Shown here: positions 1 to 8,288 of the stretch, piece by piece | Position numbering within the stretch: the stretch's first letter is position 1 | Layout of the letters: each line of letters starts with the position of its first letter | Program-made: the position numbers and the translations under genes | DNA from: CAVZZV01 sp963779845 | GTDB lineage: Bacteria > Bacteroidota > Bacteroidia > Bacteroidales > GCA-2748055 | Direction of reading: 5' to 3' | Length of the DNA: 64,000 nt | Assembly (NCBI GenBank): GCA_963779845.1 | Contig: CAVZZV010000005.1 | Coordinates: 186,001 to 250,000, forward strand | The notes under the pieces: generated by a model | Told to the model about the DNA's origin: nothing | The model's database searches: none | Seen by the model: only the letters and a program-made list of their open reading frames with translations

Positions 1-298
1 TATATTGAGCCAATAAGGGACTCTCTTTTTCATCTTCCACGTTAATGGATTCAAAAGTGACTTTGTCTCCATAATAATCTTGAAGCGCTTCTTTAGTAAC
101 TGCTTCAACTGCCATACATGTTGCACAACGACGGGTTGCATGAAAATAGTAGACTTTTACCTCCTCCGCTTTTTGATTTTCAGCGCGAGCTATTTTTGAA
201 TAAACAGGGTTGTCTGCTTTTGCACCCTGGCAACCTTGAATTGAAAGGACAACTACTCCCGAAAAAAGCAGGATACCTAAAGTATTGATGAGTTTCAT
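1..298 (-). CDS. Thioredoxin-like CxxC lipoprotein, ArsF-family (3' end outside window)
   Basis: Reading the minus strand from an ATG at 298 gives an open frame that runs off the window edge, so only about 99 residues are visible. The N-terminus is a lipoprotein signal (MKLINTLGILLF, then a Cys in SIQGCQG near residue 27). A thioredoxin-like beta strand (VKVYYFHATRRCATCMAVE) follows, with a CATC redox-type CxxC motif, and then a segment resembling the second thioredoxin strand (VTFESINVED). This pattern fits the Bacteroidota proteins named nitrophenyl compound nitroreductase subunit ArsF family; that name is historical and says little about function. An exported thiol/disulfide or metal-binding role is inferred. 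It is divergent from the LytTR gene at 548. The missing C-terminus prevents a length comparison. Confidence 0.75.
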   Translation of the reverse strand, partial: MKLINTLGILLFSGVVVLSIQGCQGAKADNPVYSKIARAENQKAEEVKVYYFHATRRCATCMAVEAVTKEALQDYYGDKVTFESINVEDEKESPLLAQY

Positions 299-347
299 TT
301 TAATTTTTTTAAGTGATTACAAAGGTTCTTGTTCGTTAATATGCGAA

Positions 348-355
348 CAAAGTTA
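348..355 (-). promoter_or_regulatory. Possible -7 element for the CxxC lipoprotein gene
   Basis: The minus strand reads TAACTTTG about 50 bases before the ATG at 298, an exact match to the Bacteroidota -7 consensus TAnnTTTG. No convincing TTTG -33 element lies 19 to 21 bases upstream, so the call is weak. Confidence 0.35.
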
Positions 356-444
356 GGTTTTTTTCTTACAACCGATAAAAATTTCCGAAAAAAGTTATGA
401 TAAAGGAGAAATAAAACTTATCAGAAATAAATCATTTTTTAATC

Positions 445-475
445 TTGCCTGTAAATAAGGAAATTTTTATATTCG
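445..475 (+). promoter_or_regulatory. Promoter for the LytTR gene
   Basis: TTG at 445-447, a 20-base spacer, then TATATTCG at 468-475, one base from the Bacteroidota TAnnTTTG -7 element. It lies about 70 bases before the chosen start of the LytTR gene. Confidence 0.45.
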
Positions 476-547
476 TGAAATGTAAGCAAGCCAACCTTCT
501 AAGGTATTTTTTGGTTATGCCTATAGTAAAGAAAAATCAATCAACCG

Positions 548-1396
548 TTGACTACGAATAAAACCATAGATCATTTCTTTAATCTGACACAAAAGTATTT
601 CAGGACCTACCTGGCAATCGCCATTTTAGTTTTTATATTCATCCTTTTCTTCCAACCCTTTGACATCGAAAAGTTTGAATATGAAAATAATCTGGTTTTC
701 GTTGCCGGATTTGGAGTCCTGGTCTTGTTATTTCTTTTTGTCTCTCAGATCCTGTTTCAAACTTCTTTAATTCAGACTGAGAATGAATCCCAGGACCATA
801 CTATTTATTTACCCCTATACTACTTCACACAAGTTGCAACCACCAGTCTCGCCTTTATTTTTTATCTTCGGTTTGTTGGACTGAACAGTATAACATTCAG
901 CACTGTAGCCAGGGTGGTCCTTATCTGCATCAGTCTTCCGGTAACTATGTTTCTGCATACCCGCCTTGGTTCTTACAGGATCCGCTTAAAAAACCTGTCT
1001 GCTGAGAAACGGTCACTTCAGGATAAACTAAAACGGTATGCAGAAAATTATGCAAATAAATATGTGGAAATCATTTCCGAAAATAACCAGGATAATTTTA
1101 AAATTCTAGTTTCCGATATTGTTTATGTAAAATCAGCAGATAATTATATTGAAGTTGGGTATCAAGAGGAAGGCCTGGTCAGAAAAAAAATGATACGTGG
1201 AACATTACAGAATGTAGAGCAACAACTCGCGGAATTCAATAACTTTATTCGCACCCACCGTACCAGTTTGGTTAATATCCACTACATAAAAGAGCTTAAC
1301 AAGAATTTTAATACCTATTGGTTAAGCCTGTATCATTCAAAAGAATCAATACCTGTATCCCGTCAACACCTATTGGCAGTTAAAGAACTTTTATAG
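548..1396 (+). CDS. Membrane-anchored LytTR DNA-binding transcriptional regulator
   Basis: A 282-residue protein with four predicted membrane segments (about residues 20-37, 47-66, 87-110 and 117-137), a short coiled linker (about 145-175) and a C-terminal LytTR DNA-binding domain (about 182-282). Typical LytTR landmarks are visible: DIVYVKSADNYIEV, the conserved FIRTHRTSLVN segment and the final PVSRQHL. There is no receiver domain, so input probably comes through the membrane part rather than phosphotransfer. The frame opens with TTG at 548; the ATG at 517 is in another frame and soon stops, and no in-frame ATG precedes the membrane region, so the TTG start is preferred. No kinase gene lies beside it. 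The DNA target and signal are unknown. Confidence 0.85.
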   Translation: MTTNKTIDHFFNLTQKYFRTYLAIAILVFIFILFFQPFDIEKFEYENNLVFVAGFGVLVLLFLFVSQILFQTSLIQTENESQDHTIYLPLYYFTQVATTSLAFIFYLRFVGLNSITFSTVARVVLICISLPVTMFLHTRLGSYRIRLKNLSAEKRSLQDKLKRYAENYANKYVEIISENNQDNFKILVSDIVYVKSADNYIEVGYQEEGLVRKKMIRGTLQNVEQQLAEFNNFIRTHRTSLVNIHYIKELNKNFNTYWLSLYHSKESIPVSRQHLLAVKELL

Positions 1397-1471
1397 GAAT
1401 CTGCAGGCAAGGAGAATGCGCCGTCTTTCTCGCTCCTGTTGATGTTTATCCTGGTTTTCCATCCAAAACTC

Positions 1472-2209
1472 TCATTTACCCATTGCCCGGGACCTTAACC
1501 TTTCCGGCATTTTTTCGATAGCATACCGGAGAGCTGTCCTGGGCATGACAGCTTTCTTCTCCATTATAAAATCAAAAACTTTCATTTCATGAGCCTGACT
1601 TGCTGCCTTCAGCATCCAGCCATATCCTTTCCTGACCAGGTCATCCTTGTCCATAAGCAGGAGTTCGGCAATTTCGAAAATATCTTTCAAAAATTTCCCT
1701 TCCCGTGCCGGAATAATCAGGGAAACGGCTGATGCCCTGCGAACCCAGCGGTTTTCTGATAAGGCCCATACTTTTAAATAACTCAAAAAGGAAGGGTACA
1801 ACTCTATAAATTTCCCGATGGTGTGATTGCAAAGAGTATCGCATGAGGCCCAGTTATGTACAAAGTTCATAACCCAATATTCAAACCTTTTAAAATCGTC
1901 GGGTAAAAATTTCTCCGCACAGGAATACGACCAATTTGCCGCTATGATCGATTCTTCCAGATAATTCGACATCCAAAGCATGTCGCATAATTCAAATATC
2001 CCTTTCTTGTTGTGGGATAGCTTCAATTTTTTCAGGTATTCTTTAGAAATTTTTTGAACCTCCGGACTCTTTACTCCATAAATGTTGACCTCCTCCCTGA
2101 AAAATCTTTGCGTGCTTTTTTTAAATTCGGGTGAGGCCATTTCCAATAATTGCCCTCTTAATTGATGAATGATCTCCTCATTTTTCCCTGGAAGGGTCGG
2201 TTCTGTCAT
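1472..2209 (-). CDS. AlkD-like DNA alkylation repair protein (HEAT-repeat DNA glycosylase)
   Basis: At 245 residues this matches the usual length of the AlkD/AlkC-type HEAT-repeat glycosylase family, which removes 3-methyl and 7-methyl purines without flipping the base. The residues described as essential in Bacillus AlkD appear conserved: Trp120 and Asp124 in NWASCD, the Arg-rich RWVRRAS around 155-160, and Trp198 in GWMLKA. The protein is all-helical, as expected for a HEAT superhelix. It lies 35 bases downstream of the pentapeptide-repeat gene on the same strand, so the two are probably co-transcribed. A cytosolic DNA repair role is likely; the substrate range cannot be read from the sequence. 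Confidence 0.88.
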   Translation of the reverse strand: MTEPTLPGKNEEIIHQLRGQLLEMASPEFKKSTQRFFREEVNIYGVKSPEVQKISKEYLKKLKLSHNKKGIFELCDMLWMSNYLEESIIAANWSYSCAEKFLPDDFKRFEYWVMNFVHNWASCDTLCNHTIGKFIELYPSFLSYLKVWALSENRWVRRASAVSLIIPAREGKFLKDIFEIAELLLMDKDDLVRKGYGWMLKAASQAHEMKVFDFIMEKKAVMPRTALRYAIEKMPERLRSRAMGK

Positions 2210-2244
2210 GGGGTGTATTTATGAAGTCTTTTCTGTTTGTCATC

Positions 2245-2817
2245 TTAAATCTCAATTTCTATTCTGTACTTTTCTAATAAACCCGGAATTCCGGCGAGAG
2301 AGAATTTGGCTTTGAAAATCCGATTGTTTTCGGGATCGATTGAATAATTAAAAGAGGAACGAAAATCGGTCCCTTGCAAATCTGTATTCTCGAAGGCTGC
2401 TCCCAACAAATCACAATTCCCAAAAACTGACCCGCCTAAATCGCATTCGGTAAAATCCACTTCGTGCAGTTTTGAATTTCTGAAGAGGGTGTTTTTGATT
2501 TTTGCCCGGTAAAAGACAGAGTGGTCAAGGATACATTTCAAAAAATGAAATCGAAGGCCAAAAGGATTGCAGTTTTCAAAATGAAGCCCAAGCATTTTAC
2601 ATTCCTCGAATTTACAATCCTGAATCCCGGTTTTTTCCATTATCGCATTACTGAAATTGCAGGATAGAAAAACGCATTCTGAGAAAATAGCCTCTGAAAG
2701 ATCTATATTGGAAAAATCGCAGTGCTTAAAATTACAATTTTCATAGGTGGCACCGGGAAAGGGAAGGATGACATTGCTTCCCTCAAAACTTTTATCTTCA
2801 AACAAAAATTCATTCAT
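2245..2817 (-). CDS. Pentapeptide-repeat protein, Qnr/McbG-like
   Basis: About 190 residues from the ATG at 2817; the frame extends upstream to 2898, but that extension is hydrophobic and atypical, and Qnr-type proteins begin like MNEFLFEDKSF. The body is built from five-residue repeats with central Phe or Leu (for example CNFKHCDFSNIDLSEAIF and CDLGGSVFGNCDLLGAAF), predicted to form a right-handed quadrilateral beta helix. The C-terminal segment after DLQGTDF, ending LLEKYRIEIEI, resembles the end of Qnr proteins that mimic DNA and protect gyrase. Protection of topoisomerases is family knowledge, not proven here. It is first in a probable two-gene unit with the AlkD-like gene, which fits a DNA-protection theme. 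Confidence 0.8.
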   Translation of the reverse strand: MNEFLFEDKSFEGSNVILPFPGATYENCNFKHCDFSNIDLSEAIFSECVFLSCNFSNAIMEKTGIQDCKFEECKMLGLHFENCNPFGLRFHFLKCILDHSVFYRAKIKNTLFRNSKLHEVDFTECDLGGSVFGNCDLLGAAFENTDLQGTDFRSSFNYSIDPENNRIFKAKFSLAGIPGLLEKYRIEIEI

Positions 2818-2923
2818 ATCCGAAGTAAACAAATGAGAAAATAGAAAACAAGGGATTATCCGTTTGATTTTGAATAAAGCAACAATAAAATTGCACATTT
2901 ACCAAAAAAATTCTCAGAAAAAA

Positions 2924-2953
2924 TTGGAAAATAAAAACAAATTTTTAACTTTG
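2924..2953 (+). promoter_or_regulatory. Consensus promoter of the CreD cluster membrane gene
   Basis: TTG at 2924-2926, exactly 19 bases, then TAACTTTG at 2946-2953, a full match to the Bacteroidota -33/-7 consensus. The -7 element overlaps the palindromic operator at 2948-2964. Confidence 0.7.
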
Positions 2954-2964
2954 CATCTCAAAGT
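2948..2964. promoter_or_regulatory. Palindromic operator ACTTTG-N5-CAAAGT, copy 1
   Basis: A 17-bp palindrome (ACTTTG, CATCT, CAAAGT) followed by ACTTT. It overlaps the -7 element and probable start site of the gene at 2976. Nearly the same sequence recurs at 3933-3949 in front of creD. The winged-helix regulator encoded between them is the obvious candidate ligand (inference). Confidence 0.6.
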
Positions 2965-2975
2965 ACTTTAAAAAT

Positions 2976-3617
2976 ATGGAACAATCGAATCCTTACCTCA
3001 ATCAGATCCATCAAATCCGGGAATTGATGGAAAAGTCCACCCGTTTTCTCTCCTTAAGCGGCCTGGCAGGAGTTTCAGCGGGAATCTTTGCCCTGTTGGG
3101 TACTGCTTTCGCCTTTTACATACTCGATGGGAATTTCCATTGGGATGAAAACTTTTTCCCTGGAATTCAAGATAGAGGAAACCCTGTCGGTTTATGGCTT
3201 CTGGCAGATGCTATAGTCGTCCTCGTACTGTCGATCCTGACTGGTTTCTATTTTTCCGTTAAACGGGCCAGGAAGCTTAACATGCATTTTTGGAGCCTGC
3301 CGGCAAAACGGATGCTGGTTAACCTTTTTATCCCGATCATTACCGGGGGTTTATTAATTCTAATTCTGATTCTTAGACACCAAATATATTATATCATCCC
3401 ATTCAGCCTGATTTTCTATGGCCTGGGGCTTGTGAACATTGGAAAGATTTCAATGCCTGAAATTAATTATCTGGGTTTTTCCATGATTATCCTCGGTCTC
3501 CTGGCGGCAGTTTTCCTCCCATACAGTTTATTCTTTTGGGCACTGGGATTTGGGGTTTTTCATATCTTGTATGGTACCCTTCTCTATCGCAAGTATGAAA
3601 GGAAGAATGATGCCTGA
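2976..3617 (+). CDS. Six-helix integral membrane protein of unknown function
   Basis: A 213-residue protein with a short charged N-terminus and about six hydrophobic segments (roughly residues 25-49, 72-93, 113-133, 137-156, 165-183 and 185-204). No catalytic motif is recognised. Its 3' end overlaps the winged-helix regulator gene by 8 bases, which indicates translational coupling, and the same operator occurs before it and before creD. This arrangement (membrane protein, HTH regulator, CreD) is common in Bacteroidota. A role in sensing or in cell-envelope homeostasis is inferred only from that context. Confidence 0.8.
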   Translation: MEQSNPYLNQIHQIRELMEKSTRFLSLSGLAGVSAGIFALLGTAFAFYILDGNFHWDENFFPGIQDRGNPVGLWLLADAIVVLVLSILTGFYFSVKRARKLNMHFWSLPAKRMLVNLFIPIITGGLLILILILRHQIYYIIPFSLIFYGLGLVNIGKISMPEINYLGFSMIILGLLAAVFLPYSLFFWALGFGVFHILYGTLLYRKYERKNDA

Positions 3618-3918
3618 CATGCAAAATCCTCTGAACCATATGAACAAGACTTTTGAAAGTCGGATCAGGCTTGGAATAATGAGTGTGCTCATGGTAAACG
3701 ACCAGGTGGATTTTATCTCCTTAAAAGAGGTTCTTGATACGACAGACGGAAATCTGGCCAGCCATCTTAAAGCACTGGAAAAGGCCTCGATGATTCATGT
3801 GATGAAACAATTTGTGGGCAGAAAACCCAATACCCGCTATTCCCTGACTAAAACCGGGAAAAATGCCTTCCTGTCCCATTTAAAAGCGTTGGAAAACCTG
3901 ATTAAAAACACAAAATAA
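3610..3918 (+). CDS. Winged-helix transcriptional regulator (HTH_34/ArsR-like)
   Basis: A protein of about 102 residues with one winged-helix DNA-binding domain. The recognition region contains GNLASHLKALEKASMI, followed by the wing GRKPNTRYSLTKTGK, typical of the small HTH_34-type regulators in Bacteroidota. The ATG at 3610 is preferred because AAAGGAAG sits about six bases upstream; ATGs at 3607 and 3619 are alternatives. It overlaps the previous gene and lies about 50 bases before creD. The palindrome ACTTTG-N5-CAAAGT in front of both neighbours suggests that it represses its own operon and creD. No ligand-binding domain is visible. Confidence 0.85.
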   Translation: MPDMQNPLNHMNKTFESRIRLGIMSVLMVNDQVDFISLKEVLDTTDGNLASHLKALEKASMIHVMKQFVGRKPNTRYSLTKTGKNAFLSHLKALENLIKNTK

Positions 3919-3932
3919 TTTTTTATACTTCA

Positions 3933-3949
3933 ACTTTGTATTTCAAAGT
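3933..3949. promoter_or_regulatory. Palindromic operator ACTTTG-N5-CAAAGT, copy 2, before creD
   Basis: ACTTTG, TATTT, CAAAGT, followed by ACTTTT. It shares both arms and the following bases with copy 1. CAACTTTG, one base from TAnnTTTG, overlaps it, so it probably covers the -7 region of a creD promoter. Confidence 0.6.
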
Positions 3950-3969
3950 ACTTTTAATTAATAATTTAT

Positions 3970-5283
3970 ATGGAAACAAAATCATTTGCCAATCGGATTT
4001 CCCAGACCATCACATTCAAATTTTGCATGGTCGGAATAATTACCCTCTTCCTTTTAATCCCGGCTTCCTGGGTAAAATCATTGATACACGAGCGTGAAAA
4101 CCGTAGCGATGAAGTCCTTCGTGAAATCAGTTCAAGCTGGGGAAATGAGCAGAGCATTACGGGGCCCATACTTACTATTCCATTCCAACACATCAAGATA
4201 GTGAAGGATGAGACTGTTATAGAAATTAACAACCTTCACATCCTTCCTGAAACCCTGAAAATGGAAGTAAAACTAAATCCCGAAATCAGATCGCTTGGGA
4301 TATTTTCAGCAGTGGTTTATCAGTCCCTTAATGCAATTAATGGCTCGTTCCAGCTTCCGGATTTTCAGGATATCGGGATAAACAGGGGCGATATTTTATG
4401 GGACCAGGCCTATTTCACCATGGGAATTCCTGATATGAGAGGCATCAAAAACAGGGTCAGGTTTAACTGGGACGGACATGCAGGAGAAATCATTCCTGGC
4501 ATTAAAAACGCTGATATCGTGAACAGCGGTTTCCATTCAAAAGTAAGGATTAATGATTCGGTAGAACAGTATAAAATAGAGTTCAGCTTTAGTATAGAAC
4601 TCAATGGAACGAAATCCCTTAATCTGTTTCCCCTGGGAAAAACTACTGAGGTCAAAATAAGTTCCTCCTGGCCGGACCCCCGTTTCACGGGTAATTTCCT
4701 TCCCAATAAAAAAGAGATCAATGATAAAGGTTTCAGTGCTGAATGGAGAGTTACCCATCTCAACCGAAACTATCCCCAATCATGGATAAATACCCGTTAC
4801 CACATTGAGAAATCCAATTTTGGCGTTGAATTGATACAACCTGTCGACCATTATCAGCAATCTTATCGCTCAGTTAAATATGCCATCATGTTTATTGGCC
4901 TGACCTTCCTGGTATTTCTGTTAATCGAGATTTTGAATAAAAAGCGGCTTCATCCTATCCAGTATATCCTGACCGGTATAGCACTCGTGATCTTTTACAT
5001 CCTTTTGGTAAGCCTGTCAGAACATTTCGGTTTTACGATGGCCTATATAATCTCCGCTCTTGCCGTGGTTTCCCTGTTGTCTTATTATATATGGACCTCC
5101 TTCAGAAAATGGAATTATTCCCTGACAACCTTTCTATCTCTTTCCGCATTGTATACATTCCTTTTCGTAATCCTTCAAATGGAAGATTATGCTCTCTTAT
5201 TTGGAAGCATCGGGCTGTTCCTGATTCTGGGATTGTTTATGGTTTTGACCCGAAAAATTAACTGGTACAAGGATGAAACATAA
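3970..5283 (+). CDS. creD: CreD family inner-membrane protein
   Basis: At 437 residues this matches CreD. It has an N-terminal membrane anchor (about 17-33), a large periplasmic beta-rich domain (about 40-300, including SITGPILTIPF near the start, a CreD hallmark) and a block of membrane helices from about 302 to 432. In enterobacteria creD belongs to the CreBC regulon and affects envelope integrity and colicin tolerance; the biochemical activity is unknown. Here it follows a winged-helix regulator instead of a CreBC two-component pair, and shares an operator with it. The start is supported by the immediate polar N-terminus before the first helix. Confidence 0.9.
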   Translation: METKSFANRISQTITFKFCMVGIITLFLLIPASWVKSLIHERENRSDEVLREISSSWGNEQSITGPILTIPFQHIKIVKDETVIEINNLHILPETLKMEVKLNPEIRSLGIFSAVVYQSLNAINGSFQLPDFQDIGINRGDILWDQAYFTMGIPDMRGIKNRVRFNWDGHAGEIIPGIKNADIVNSGFHSKVRINDSVEQYKIEFSFSIELNGTKSLNLFPLGKTTEVKISSSWPDPRFTGNFLPNKKEINDKGFSAEWRVTHLNRNYPQSWINTRYHIEKSNFGVELIQPVDHYQQSYRSVKYAIMFIGLTFLVFLLIEILNKKRLHPIQYILTGIALVIFYILLVSLSEHFGFTMAYIISALAVVSLLSYYIWTSFRKWNYSLTTFLSLSALYTFLFVILQMEDYALLFGSIGLFLILGLFMVLTRKINWYKDET

Positions 5284-5286
5284 TTT

Positions 5287-5317
5287 TTTGCCACATGGCT
5301 TCAAAAGATTATCTTTG
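5287..5317 (+). promoter_or_regulatory. Consensus promoter of yicC-gmk-nadD
   Basis: TTTG at 5287-5290, a 19-base spacer and TATCTTTG at 5310-5317: a perfect Bacteroidota promoter, 40 bases before the yicC start. Confidence 0.75.
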
Positions 5318-5356
5318 ACTGTTTCCAAAATGCTTCAAAACCGCAAATAAACTGAC

Positions 5357-6232
5357 ATGCTCCGATCCATGACGGGTTACGGTAAGGCTGAAGTTCATCT
5401 TCAGGCAAAAAATGTAATCATAGAAGTTAAATCTCTGAATAGTAAAAATGCCGATATCGGCGTGAAAGTTCCCTTCCCCTTTCGGGACAAAGAGCATAAT
5501 ATAAGGCAACTCCTGGCAGAAAAGCTTGTCCGGGGCAAGATCGATTTCAACCTGTATTACGACAATAATGAAAACCAGTCTGCCGTCAATCTGAACAAGG
5601 AACTTATTAGAAGTTATTTTCATGAATTGAACAAACTTTCGGAAGAAATCGGAATAGAAGCCGGTGAAGGCCTCCTTGGTTCGGTACTCAGGCTCCCTGA
5701 TGTTCTTAAACCTACACAAAATGAAGTGGATGATGGTGAATGGGAATCAATAACTGAAGGGATCTTGTCCGCTGTTTCGTCTCTTGACAATTTCAGGTAC
5801 CAGGAGGGAAAGTCATTGTTTATTGAACTTCAATTAAGGGTTGCTAATATTTCAACCTATCTTTTCCAACTCGGGGCATTCGAGAAACCAAGAATCGAAA
5901 GGATAAAAGAAAGGCTTGGAAATTCACTCAGGGAGTTAGGTATCCGGAATGAAACCGATAGCAACCGCTTTGAACAGGAGTTAATCTTTTATCTCGAAAA
6001 ACTGGATATCTCGGAAGAAAAAACCAGGCTTACCAACCATTGCTCTTATTTCTTAAAAACTATGGAAAGCGAGCAGGCCGCGGGCAAGAAATTATCCTTT
6101 ATATCACAGGAAATGGGACGGGAGATAAATACCATTGGGTCAAAAGCCAACGATTATGATATTCAGCACCTGGTAGTAAAAATGAAGGATGAACTCGAAA
6201 AAATAAAAGAACAGTGCCTAAATATCCTATAG
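5357..6232 (+). CDS. yicC: YicC family endoribonuclease-like protein
   Basis: A 291-residue protein starting MLRSMTGYGKAE, the signature N-terminus of YicC. The N-terminal YicC domain is followed by the C-terminal DUF1732 part (about 205-291), with KTMESEQAAGKKLSFISQEMGREINTIGSKAND, the most conserved family segment. YicC of E. coli has been described as an endoribonuclease that affects small RNA turnover. The gene is the first of three with no or negative spacing (yicC, gmk, nadD) behind a consensus promoter, so it is probably expressed with growth. The same pairing with gmk is widespread in bacteria. Catalytic residues were not assigned. Confidence 0.92.
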   Translation: MLRSMTGYGKAEVHLQAKNVIIEVKSLNSKNADIGVKVPFPFRDKEHNIRQLLAEKLVRGKIDFNLYYDNNENQSAVNLNKELIRSYFHELNKLSEEIGIEAGEGLLGSVLRLPDVLKPTQNEVDDGEWESITEGILSAVSSLDNFRYQEGKSLFIELQLRVANISTYLFQLGAFEKPRIERIKERLGNSLRELGIRNETDSNRFEQELIFYLEKLDISEEKTRLTNHCSYFLKTMESEQAAGKKLSFISQEMGREINTIGSKANDYDIQHLVVKMKDELEKIKEQCLNIL

Positions 6233-6817
6233 ATGACGAAAGGTAAACTAATTATATTCTCTGCCCCCTCCGGTTCAGGAAAAACAACTATTGTTAAACA
6301 TTTACTCTCCACCAGTCTCCCGCTCGGCTTTTCAGTTTCAGCATGTAACCGGGAGAGGAGGGAAGGCGAAATAGAAGGAATAGATTATTATTTTCTAACG
6401 GATGAAGAATTCCGCGAAAAAATTCGCAATAATGAATTCATTGAATGGGAAGAGGTGTATCCAGGCCGCTTTTATGGGACCTTAATGTCTGAAGTAGAAC
6501 GGATATGGGACAAAAACAAACATGTCATCTTCGATCTGGATGTATTGGGCGGACTGAATTTGAAAAAAAAGTTTGGTGAAGAAGCACTTGCCATTTTTGT
6601 CCAAACCCCTTCTGCCACGGAAATTGAGAGAAGATTACGATCGAGATCCACCGAAAATGATGCTTCCCTTAAAAAACGATTGGCCAGAATCGATGAAGAG
6701 CTAAAGTACGCCAATTCGTTTGATATTATCCTGATGAATGACAAACTTGACCAAAGCCTTGTAAAAGCAGAAAATATTGTCCGTTCATTTATTGAAACCA
6801 GCACAGCAAAAAAATGA
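6233..6817 (+). CDS. gmk: Guanylate kinase
   Basis: A 194-residue enzyme that phosphorylates GMP to GDP with ATP in the cytosol. The P-loop APSGSGKTT is at residues 11-19. The GMP-binding region follows, with SACNRERREGEIEGIDYYF corresponding to the usual TTR-PR-GE segment, and IEWEEVYPGRFYGT corresponds to the conserved Y-G motif. The usual TTR is here ACNRERR, a mild variation. The start ATG follows the yicC stop codon directly and the end overlaps nadD by four bases (ATGA), so the three genes form one operon. Confidence 0.96.
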   Translation: MTKGKLIIFSAPSGSGKTTIVKHLLSTSLPLGFSVSACNRERREGEIEGIDYYFLTDEEFREKIRNNEFIEWEEVYPGRFYGTLMSEVERIWDKNKHVIFDLDVLGGLNLKKKFGEEALAIFVQTPSATEIERRLRSRSTENDASLKKRLARIDEELKYANSFDIILMNDKLDQSLVKAENIVRSFIETSTAKK

Positions 6818-7398
6818 AAATTGGGGTTTTTTTTGGTTCGTTCAACCCTATCCATATAGGGCACATGATGATTGCGGAATATATTTACGAATATTCTGAT
6901 CTGGATCAAATCTGGTTTATTGTCAGTCCGCAAAATCCGTTCAAGAAGAAAGACATCCTGCTGGAAGATCATCACCGGCTGGAGATGGTCTACCGCGCTA
7001 TCGGTGATGATAACAGGTTCCGCGTGAGCAATATAGAATTTCGGATGCCCAAACCATCCTTCACTATAGATACCCTGACCTGGATTTCAGAGATGTACCC
7101 TAACGATCAGTTTGCCATGATCATGGGATCCGATAACCTGAAGAATTTCCACAAATGGAAAAACCACAGATTACTGATCGAAAATTATCCTCGCTATGTT
7201 TATCCCAGGTATGGAGATTCAGAATTGATGAGCGGAAAACATGAGAACATTATCATGGTGAAGGCCCCAAAAATAGAGATCTCCGGATCAATGATCAGAG
7301 AATCCATCTCCGGTCGGAAAACCCTCAGATATTTTCTTCCGGAAAAGGTGTATCAGTATATCGATGAAATGAATTTTTATAAAAAAAAGCTAATATAG
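6814..7398 (+). CDS. nadD: Nicotinate-nucleotide adenylyltransferase
   Basis: A 194-residue nucleotidyltransferase that converts nicotinate mononucleotide and ATP into deamido-NAD. The N-terminal GVFFGSFNPIHIGH contains the phosphate-binding GSFNP and the H14-I-G-H17 signature. The C-terminal ISGSMIRESIS (about 149-159) matches the ISSTxIR motif that completes the ATP site, and MIMGSDNL matches the conserved G-x-D. The start overlaps the gmk stop (ATGA). Length and motifs are standard, and nothing unusual was seen. Confidence 0.96.
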   Translation: MKIGVFFGSFNPIHIGHMMIAEYIYEYSDLDQIWFIVSPQNPFKKKDILLEDHHRLEMVYRAIGDDNRFRVSNIEFRMPKPSFTIDTLTWISEMYPNDQFAMIMGSDNLKNFHKWKNHRLLIENYPRYVYPRYGDSELMSGKHENIIMVKAPKIEISGSMIRESISGRKTLRYFLPEKVYQYIDEMNFYKKKLI

Positions 7399-7399
7399 C

Positions 7400-8026
7400 T
7401 CACCCCCGGCCCCCTTCTTTCAGTTTTTTTATTTCATTGAAGTGACTTAACACCAGAGCTTCATGGCGTTCACGTGCGTTTTTCCGGTATTCTTCAAATT
7501 CATCTTTCAACTGATCAAGGTCTTTGCGTGTATTTCTTGTATTAGCACGGTTCTTTTTGAAAACCAAATAGCCCAGGACTAAGAGAACAATTAAGGCTAC
7601 GATAATAGTGTATACAATGGAGTAGTATAAGGCTTTGTCCATTTGAATGCCGAGAAAAGATAATTTATCCCTGTTCTCTGCGGCTGTGGTAAGTTCTGAT
7701 TTGGTGTTGTTTAAGGCAAGATTAAATGAATCAATCTTTGCACTACGGTCCCGCAACTCTTCGGTAAGGCCTTCGATCTTTTTTTTATTGAGATTTATGG
7801 TGTCCAGGGCATTTTTGCTCAGTTTCCGAAAAATTTCTTCATGGACAGCACGGTACCCATTATATATGTTCGTTTTTTCACGCACATATTCAAGCTGACC
7901 CTCCATTGTAGCAGTGTCCATCACTTCCAGTATCCTTACATGAATCTGTCCGAAACTGGTTATTGACATTATAAAAACTGAAATAAAAAACAGTAATAAC
8001 TTTCTCATCCTCAAATCCAACTTCAT
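7400..8026 (-). CDS. Hypothetical protein: signal peptide, coiled coil and one membrane helix
   Basis: A 208-residue protein. The N-terminus is a signal peptide (RKLLLFFISVFIMSITSFGQ; a start at 8008 is possible instead of 8026). The exported part (about 25-125) is helical and rich in charged residues, with coiled-coil character (KKKIEGLTEELRDRSAKIDSF). A membrane helix follows (about 130-153, ALIVLLVLGYLVF), and then a charged cytoplasmic tail, also coiled (about 155-208). The topology suggests an inner-membrane protein with a periplasmic helical domain. No family is recognised. It converges on nadD with only one base between the stop codons. Confidence 0.75.
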   Translation of the reverse strand: MKLDLRMRKLLLFFISVFIMSITSFGQIHVRILEVMDTATMEGQLEYVREKTNIYNGYRAVHEEIFRKLSKNALDTINLNKKKIEGLTEELRDRSAKIDSFNLALNNTKSELTTAAENRDKLSFLGIQMDKALYYSIVYTIIVALIVLLVLGYLVFKKNRANTRNTRKDLDQLKDEFEEYRKNARERHEALVLSHFNEIKKLKEGGRG

Positions 8027-8288
8027 AACTTTACAATTATTAAAATATGTAATACATAATAGATTCTATAACGGCAGAATCATAAAAATGTTTCTTAAAA
8101 GTTTTAAAGATTATCTTACTCTTACCTGAATTTGAAATCCTGGTCTGAGGGAAAAGTACATTAACATCTTATTTTTCGCGGGCATGGTACTAGTGAACCA
8201 ACGTGCCCTTGTAGCGATGGCCATCCTAAGCATTATTGTATTACTTGCTTATTTAAAAAAACAGCACTACAACGGGAAAGTACAGCTT

